This document shows, in pieces, positions 5,634 through 9,048 of a DNA stretch of 9,048 bases. A program made the position numbers and the translations under genes. A model generated the notes under the pieces. The model did not search any database and was not told the DNA's origin. It saw only the letters and a list, made by a program, of their open reading frames with translations. The stretch is from Candidatus Uhrbacteria bacterium (GTDB lineage: Bacteria; Patescibacteriota; Patescibacteriia; SG8-24). Positions within the stretch are counted from its first letter, which is position 1; the number at the start of each line of letters is the position of its first letter. The stretch covers positions 1 to 9,048 of the forward strand of contig JACQSM010000092.1 of assembly GCA_016205965.1 (NCBI GenBank), in the 5' to 3' direction.

Positions 5634-6572
5634 ATGGCCGTAACCATGAAGATGCGACCAGATCTGGCGCCGCTGACGCGGCTTGAATTCGGCAAGCTCG
5701 CCGGACCCTACTCCATCGCTCTCGACGGCTTCGTCAAGGAAGGCCCGTGGTACGACGCGAGCGCGCCGATGCTCAACCTCAACCACCACGAAGGCGTCGA
5801 CCGCCTGGCAACGCTCGCGACTTGCGCCCAAGCATTGCGCTGCGCCCGTCTCGGCCTGTACCGGCGGTTTCGCGACGGCAGCGGTCCGCGGGCCGACGTC
5901 TACATGAACGATTGCGATGAAGACGTCTGCGCCGCCTGGTTCGTCTTGAGCAACCCGGACCTTTCGCGCCAAACGTACAATCCGGCGTTCAACCGCATGG
6001 TCGGCATGATCGACGAACTCGACAGCTCGGCCGGCGCCTACCCGCTGGATCCTGATTCGCGCGTGGCCGAGGAGTTGGCCTGGATCTTCCAGCCGTACCG
6101 GCGATTCCGTTCGAGCGGCGGCATCGATCGCCGCAACACCGCCGAATTCACCGGCATCGTCACCGACGTCTGCAACCGGATGATGGAGTACGTGGCCGGC
6201 CGCGGCGAACGCATCGCCCTCGACACTCGCTATGAAAAGATCGGCGGCAGCGCCGACTGGGCGATGATCCGCGAGATCGGCGAACAGGGCAGGATCGGCG
6301 CCTTCCGCGACGGCATCGAGGCCTACGTGATCGTGCGCGAACGGTCCGACGGCGCGCGTTCCTGCACCTTCGGCCGGATCTCGCAGTTCATCGACCACTT
6401 CCCGGTGCCGGAGATCTGCGCCGCCTTGACGGCGGCCGAGAACACCGGCGCGGTCCACGGCGGCGGCAACACCATCGGCGGCACCGACCGAGTTCTCGGC
6501 ACGCGCCAGACCATCGCCGAGATCACCGAAGTGATCGAGAGCGTCCGCGGCAAGCACGCTCCCATTGCCTGA
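5634..6572 (+). CDS. Hypothetical protein with His/Asp clusters, possibly DHH-like phosphoesterase
   Basis: 312 residues. The ATG at 5634 follows AAGGAGG with a 7-nt gap and a promoter at 5570-5598. It is soluble, with no signal peptide. I do not recognise a named family. Three well-defined polar clusters suggest an enzyme: LNLNHHEGVDR (47-57), NDCDEDVCAAW (92-102) and a glycine-rich HGGGNTIGG (275-283). Between them is an Asp-rich helix (MVGMIDELDSSAGAYPLDPD, 122-141). The HH and D-x-D signatures and the glycine loop recall DHH/DHHA1 phosphoesterases, which bind two manganese ions and have a GGGH substrate loop, but here the HHE precedes the DxD cluster and the loop lacks its His, so the relationship is tentative. 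It ends in a terminator that includes the TGA. A 386-codon open frame runs antisense to it and is a GC-composition artefact. Confidence 0.9.
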   Translation: MAVTMKMRPDLAPLTRLEFGKLAGPYSIALDGFVKEGPWYDASAPMLNLNHHEGVDRLATLATCAQALRCARLGLYRRFRDGSGPRADVYMNDCDEDVCAAWFVLSNPDLSRQTYNPAFNRMVGMIDELDSSAGAYPLDPDSRVAEELAWIFQPYRRFRSSGGIDRRNTAEFTGIVTDVCNRMMEYVAGRGERIALDTRYEKIGGSADWAMIREIGEQGRIGAFRDGIEAYVIVRERSDGARSCTFGRISQFIDHFPVPEICAALTAAENTGAVHGGGNTIGGTDRVLGTRQTIAEITEVIESVRGKHAPIA

Positions 6573-6594
6573 CCTTCTTTGAAGGTCTTTTTTT
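6570..6594 (+). terminator. Intrinsic terminator of the 5634 gene
   Basis: GACCTTC (6571-6577) pairs with GAAGGTC (6581-6587) around TTT, followed by seven T. The stop codon TGA (6570-6572) enters the stem. The next open frame begins in the T-tract itself. Confidence 0.85.
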
Positions 6595-7210
6595 GTTCGA
6601 GTTGATATCCGTATTCGGTCTTTCCAAAAGCACCGTATCTTTATGGGTTCGAGACGTCCCGCTGCCGGCGGGCATCGCCGCCGCTTTGTCGGATGCGACC
6701 AGGGTGGGGCTAGCCAAAGGTCGCGCCGCAATGGCCGTACGACGACGCTTGCAGGCTTCTCACGCGATGATAGAAGCGTCTGCCGTAATCTCCTCGATCA
6801 TCGATAAAGCCGCCTCCGATGATTTCTGGAAGTTCGTCGCGGCCCTGCTTTTCTGGTGCGAGGGCAGTAAACGCTCGCTATCCCAAATAACATTCACCAA
6901 TTCTGATCCGCGCATGATCGAAATTTTTTTACAAGCTCTGCGCAAAGCGTACTCCACCGATGAACGGCGGTTCCGAGTGCAGTTGCACCTGCATGATTAC
7001 CATGACAAGGACGCGCAGACCGCATATTGGTCAAAAGTGACCGCAATACCGCTGCGGCAATTCAATCAAGTCTTTGTTAAACCGCATACTGGCAAAAGAA
7101 AGCGCGAGGGGTACCAAGGATGCGCTTCGATCAGCTATTATGACGCGAGACTTGCGAAACGACTCGCGGCCATCTATCATTACTTGGCGCAAAACGAGGG
7201 GGCTTGGTGA
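6593..7210 (+). CDS. HTH plus LAGLIDADG-like endonuclease-type protein, apparently 5'-truncated
   Basis: 205 residues if read from TTG at 6593, but this start lies in the preceding terminator's T-tract, has no Shine-Dalgarno site and no promoter. The N-terminus ISVFGLSKSTVSLWVRDVPL (5-24) is the second half of a helix-turn-helix; in relatives an extra 15-25 residues precede it, so the start has probably been lost. The rest resembles the LAGLIDADG-like proteins often found with an HTH: LLFWCEGSK (82-90) carries the acidic residue of the first helix, FTNSDPRMIEIFLQAL (95-110) is the typical following strand-helix, RFRVQLHLHDYHD (121-133), YWSKVTAIPLRQF (140-152) and FVKPHTGKRKREGYQG (155-170). 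Such proteins are sequence-specific DNA-binding or homing enzymes. Base composition is visibly AT-richer than the neighbours, a sign of transfer. The stop TGA lies within the D-arm of tRNA-Trp. It may be a remnant that is not expressed. Confidence 0.65.
   Translation: MFELISVFGLSKSTVSLWVRDVPLPAGIAAALSDATRVGLAKGRAAMAVRRRLQASHAMIEASAVISSIIDKAASDDFWKFVAALLFWCEGSKRSLSQITFTNSDPRMIEIFLQALRKAYSTDERRFRVQLHLHDYHDKDAQTAYWSKVTAIPLRQFNQVFVKPHTGKRKREGYQGCASISYYDARLAKRLAAIYHYLAQNEGAW
7152..7180 (+). promoter_or_regulatory. Sigma70-type promoter for tRNA-Trp, inside the upstream CDS
   Basis: TTGCGA (7152-7157), 17 nt, TATCAT (7175-7180). The start of transcription would be near 7187, 11 nt before the tRNA. 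The promoter lies wholly within the 3' coding part of the HTH/LAGLIDADG-like frame. Confidence 0.6.
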
Positions 7211-7271
7211 AGTGGTATCACGGATCTCTCCAAAAGATCAGTCGTGGGTTCGATTCCTACAGCCCCTGCCA
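7198..7271 (+). tRNA. tRNA-Trp (CCA), CCA end encoded
   Basis: The 74 nt fold as a full cloverleaf. The acceptor is GGGGGCT (7198-7204) with AGCCCCT (7261-7267), the first pair being G-U. U8 G9 follow. The D stem is GTGA (7207-7210) with TCAC (7218-7221) around AGTGGTA, containing the GG pair. The anticodon stem is GATCT (7223-7227) with AGATC (7235-7239), and the loop CTCCAAA carries anticodon CCA (7230-7232). The variable loop is AGTC. The T stem is GTGGG (7244-7248) with CCTAC (7256-7260) and the loop TTCGATT. Discriminator G (7268) and encoded CCA (7269-7271) follow. G73 and the acceptor body match bacterial tRNA-Trp. The first 13 nt overlap the end of the HTH/LAGLIDADG-like frame. CCA specificity, with UGA used as stop throughout, points to the standard code. 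Confidence 0.95.
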
Positions 7272-7297
7272 GGACAAGTAAGTATCGGAGCCAACCC

Positions 7298-7323
7298 GAC
7301 ACGTCGGTCGCGACCGACGTGTC
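7298..7323. repeat. 26-bp perfect palindrome
   Basis: GACACGTCGGTCG (7298-7310) is followed directly by its exact reverse complement (7311-7323), with no spacer. It could form a cruciform, bind a dimeric protein, or form a long hairpin in the tRNA 3' trailer. There is no T-tract after it, so it is not a terminator alone. Confidence 0.9.
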
Positions 7324-7344
7324 CCGAGTACCCTCGGACTCGGG
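7323..7344. repeat. Second inverted repeat after tRNA-Trp
   Basis: CCCGAGT (7323-7329) pairs with ACTCGGG (7338-7344) around an 8-nt loop that holds a further CTCGG able to pair with CCGAG. It abuts the 26-bp palindrome, sharing its last base. Confidence 0.7.
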
Positions 7345-7367
7345 ATCCGGTAGTTGCCTGTCTCCAA

Positions 7368-7397
7368 GACAAAACCGCCCGAAGTGGCGGTTTTGTC
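7368..7397 (+). terminator. Intrinsic terminator of the tRNA-Trp transcript
   Basis: A 12-bp perfect stem, GACAAAACCGCC (7368-7379) with GGCGGTTTTGTC (7386-7397), around CGAAGT. The T-tract is within the 3' arm, as is common for A-tract/T-tract terminators, and it would also work for minus-strand transcription. Confidence 0.8.
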
Positions 7398-7417
7398 GTA
7401 GAAAGTGGTTTTTGCCG

Positions 7418-7426
7418 TGGTATAAT
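7418..7426 (+). promoter_or_regulatory. Extended -10 promoter for the propeller protein gene
   Basis: TGGTATAAT is a perfect extended -10 (TGN plus TATAAT). A second TATAAT follows at 7428-7433 in the same AT run. The -35 region (around 7398-7403, GTAGAA) is poor, as expected for an extended -10 promoter. The transcript would begin about 50 nt before the ATG at 7484. Confidence 0.65.
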
Positions 7427-7483
7427 ATATAATGTTAGGCAGCTACGGCATGGGCGGGCCGTTTAAACGACATCACGAAGAAT

Positions 7484-9048
7484 ATGGAAGTCTTCAAGAC
7501 TCACAAGGTGCGGCTGGCGTGCCGGCGTGTCACCTCAATAGCGGCGTCTTTATTTAGCGTCGCACTTCTGGCCGTCGCTTCTCCCGCATCGGCCGCTGCC
7601 CTGACCAACGGCATGAATGCGACGAACGTCCTCGGCCAGCCGGATTTCACGTCGAGCGCTTCAGCGACGACGCAGTCGGGCATGTCGGCCATCGCCCGCT
7701 CCGCTTACGACTCCGCCAATCAGCGCCTCTTCGTCGCTGATTTCGGCAACAACAACCGCGTCTTGGTCTTCGATCTCTCCGGCGGCATCACCAATGGCAT
7801 GAACGCGACCAACGTCCTCGGCCAAGCGAACTTCACCACCGCGACCTCCGCAACGTCGCAGTCGGGAATGACCAATCCGCGGGCCGTCGCCTATGATGCA
7901 ACCGGCAACCGCCTCTTCGTCGCCGATACCGGCAACAACCGCGTCTTGGTCTTCGATCTCTCCGGCGGCATCACCAATGGCATGAACGCGTCCAACGTCC
8001 TCGGCCAGGCGAACTTCACGACCGTCGCGGTGGCGATGACGCAGTCAGGGATGAATTTACCGGCCGCCGTTACCTATGACGCCGCCGGCCAGCGCCTCTT
8101 CGTCACCGACAGCAATAATGCCCGTGTCTTGGTCTTCGATCTCTCCGGCGGCATCACCAATGGCATGAACGCGACCAACGTCCTCGGCCAAGCGAACTTC
8201 ACGACCGCGATCACCACGACGACGCAGTCGGGGGTGAACAGTCCGTATGGTTCCGCGTATGACGCCGCCGGCCAGCGCCTCTTCGTCAGTGACGACAAGC
8301 GCGTCCTGGTCTTCGATCTCTCCGGCGGCATCACCAATGGCATGAACGCGTCCAACGTCCTCGGCCAGGCGGACTTCACGTCGAACGCTTCGGCGACTAC
8401 GCAGTCGGGGATGAGCATTTCGCAAGACGTCGCCTATGACGGGACCGACAACCGCCTCTTCGTCGCCGATTACGGCAACAGCCGCGTCCTGATCTTCAAC
8501 CTCTCCGGCGGCATCACCAATGGCATGGCGGCATCGAACGTTCTTGGTCAGTCGCTCTTCACGGCCAACGCGGGCGCGACGACGCAGTCGCGGATGAACT
8601 TGCCGGTAGGAGTTACTTATGACGCCTCGAACAAGAGGCTGTTCGTCGGTGACACGAGCAACAGGCGCGTCCTGGTCTTCGATTTCTCCGTCTCCAGCGG
8701 CAGTTCCTGTCCGTCTCCTTCGATAACGCTGTCTAGATCCAATGGCGGCGAGAGTTTCGCCTTCGGCGCGTCGGAGCCGCTGTTCTGGTCGATTTTGGGC
8801 TGCGGCGTCACAGGCGTCCGTCTCTCGCTCTCTACCGATGGCGGCGCAAGCTATCCGACTCTGGTTGCCGACGGAGTCTTTGCCGGTTCGGGCTACTACT
8901 CATGGAAGGTACCCGACATGAACACGACGGCGGCGCGGCTCCGCGTCGAGCTCATCGGTACTGGCGGCGTCGTTCTCGCCTCCGATACGAGCGACACGAA
9001 TTTTATCATCGTGGGCACGCCGCCCACCGCACCAGCACCTTCTGCACC
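7484..9048 (+). CDS. Secreted six-blade NHL-type propeller protein with Kre9/KNH-like domain (3' end outside window)
   Basis: 521 codons are visible and the frame is open at the window edge. The ATG at 7484 is the first start after the TAG at 7436; its ribosome site is weak (GAAG), and a GTG at 7508 is an alternative. Residues 1-37 are a Sec signal peptide (basic start, core SLFSVALLAVA, ASA cleavage site). Six tandem units of 59-62 residues begin at Thr 41, 103, 164, 225, 284 and 345. The consensus contains TNGMNATNVLGQANFTT, TQSGM, AYDAAGQRLFVAD and NNRVLVFDLSGGI, which is an NHL-like blade with a long insertion, and six copies make a closed six-blade propeller. Residues about 412-510 match the bacterial Kre9/KNH-type beta domain (SNGGESFAFG, LSLSTDGGASYPTL, YYSWKVP, RLRVELIG, SDTNFII). 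A Pro/Ala linker (TPPTAPAPSA) then starts, suggesting a stalk or cell-wall anchor beyond the window. It is likely a surface-exposed binding protein; the ligand is unknown. Confidence 0.93.
   Translation, partial: MEVFKTHKVRLACRRVTSIAASLFSVALLAVASPASAAALTNGMNATNVLGQPDFTSSASATTQSGMSAIARSAYDSANQRLFVADFGNNNRVLVFDLSGGITNGMNATNVLGQANFTTATSATSQSGMTNPRAVAYDATGNRLFVADTGNNRVLVFDLSGGITNGMNASNVLGQANFTTVAVAMTQSGMNLPAAVTYDAAGQRLFVTDSNNARVLVFDLSGGITNGMNATNVLGQANFTTAITTTTQSGVNSPYGSAYDAAGQRLFVSDDKRVLVFDLSGGITNGMNASNVLGQADFTSNASATTQSGMSISQDVAYDGTDNRLFVADYGNSRVLIFNLSGGITNGMAASNVLGQSLFTANAGATTQSRMNLPVGVTYDASNKRLFVGDTSNRRVLVFDFSVSSGSSCPSPSITLSRSNGGESFAFGASEPLFWSILGCGVTGVRLSLSTDGGASYPTLVADGVFAGSGYYSWKVPDMNTTAARLRVELIGTGGVVLASDTSDTNFIIVGTPPTAPAPSA

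Noticed and set aside
5571..6731. 386-codon open frame on the minus strand
   Set aside because: It is antisense to the well-supported 5634-6572 gene, runs across promoters and a terminator, and has the Ala/Val/Asp/Gly-heavy content expected from the complement of a GC-rich gene.
7198..7271. Intron or homing-endonuclease insertion within the tRNA
   Set aside because: The tRNA is continuous with a 7-nt anticodon loop; the endonuclease-like frame is upstream, not inserted in it.
7074..7466. 130-codon plus-strand frame through the tRNA and palindromes
   Set aside because: It crosses a tRNA gene and a terminator, and its translation reflects those structures rather than a protein.
8057..8425. 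Minus-strand frames opposite the propeller repeats
   Set aside because: They are complements of the repeated blades and show only the reverse translation of the repeats.
7604..8690. Direct repeats as a possible CRISPR array
   Set aside because: The repeat period of about 183 nt is a multiple of three, remains in frame and encodes propeller blades; there are no short repeat-spacer units.

Overview
The window is a gene-dense, GC-rich bacterial chromosome segment. Genes start behind clear AGGAGG-type Shine-Dalgarno sites. They are driven by sigma70-type promoters with 17-18 nt spacers and end in strong intrinsic terminators. UGA is used as an ordinary stop and the only tRNA is a Trp(CCA), so the genetic code is standard. 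Compact intergenic regions, many lineage-orphan proteins, and a secreted six-blade propeller fused to a Kre9/KNH-like beta domain suggest a high-GC member of the Candidate Phyla Radiation (Patescibacteria). This placement is inferred from style, not from a marker gene; a MOSC protein and a PlsC-type acyltransferase are less expected there.

Layout. 1-1176 (+): 3' part of a protein with a Gly/Gln/Pro/Phe-rich N-terminus and three helical repeats. 1199-1897 (-): a secreted protein that resembles a trypsin fold without its catalytic residues. 2006-2749 (+): an unrecognised 247-residue protein, divergent from the previous gene. 4150-2788 (-): a two-gene operon of a YcbX/mARC-like MOSC protein followed by a HAM1/RdgB-type nucleotide pyrophosphatase. 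4298-4606 (+): a small Cys-rich zinc-binding protein with a DnaJ-like motif. 5482-4643 (-): a PlsC-like acyltransferase. 5634-6572 (+): an unrecognised 312-residue protein with His/Asp clusters. 6593-7210 (+): an AT-richer HTH plus LAGLIDADG-like ORF that looks 5'-truncated. 7198-7271 (+): tRNA-Trp, whose 5' end overlaps that ORF and whose promoter lies inside it. 7272-7400: a 26-bp perfect palindrome, a second hairpin and a terminator. 7484 to the window end (+): the secreted six-blade propeller protein, which runs off the edge.

Most genes are arranged as divergent pairs sharing about 110-150 bp, with a promoter facing each way, and as convergent pairs sharing very short spacers packed with terminators that often include the stop codon. 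The clearest functional link is the MOSC-HAM1 operon. In E. coli the corresponding families (YcbX and RdgB) both protect against N-hydroxylated purines, so this may be a base-analogue detoxification unit. The most unusual structural locus is 6571-7400, where a terminator, a truncated endonuclease-like gene, an overlapping tRNA and a large palindrome are stacked together.
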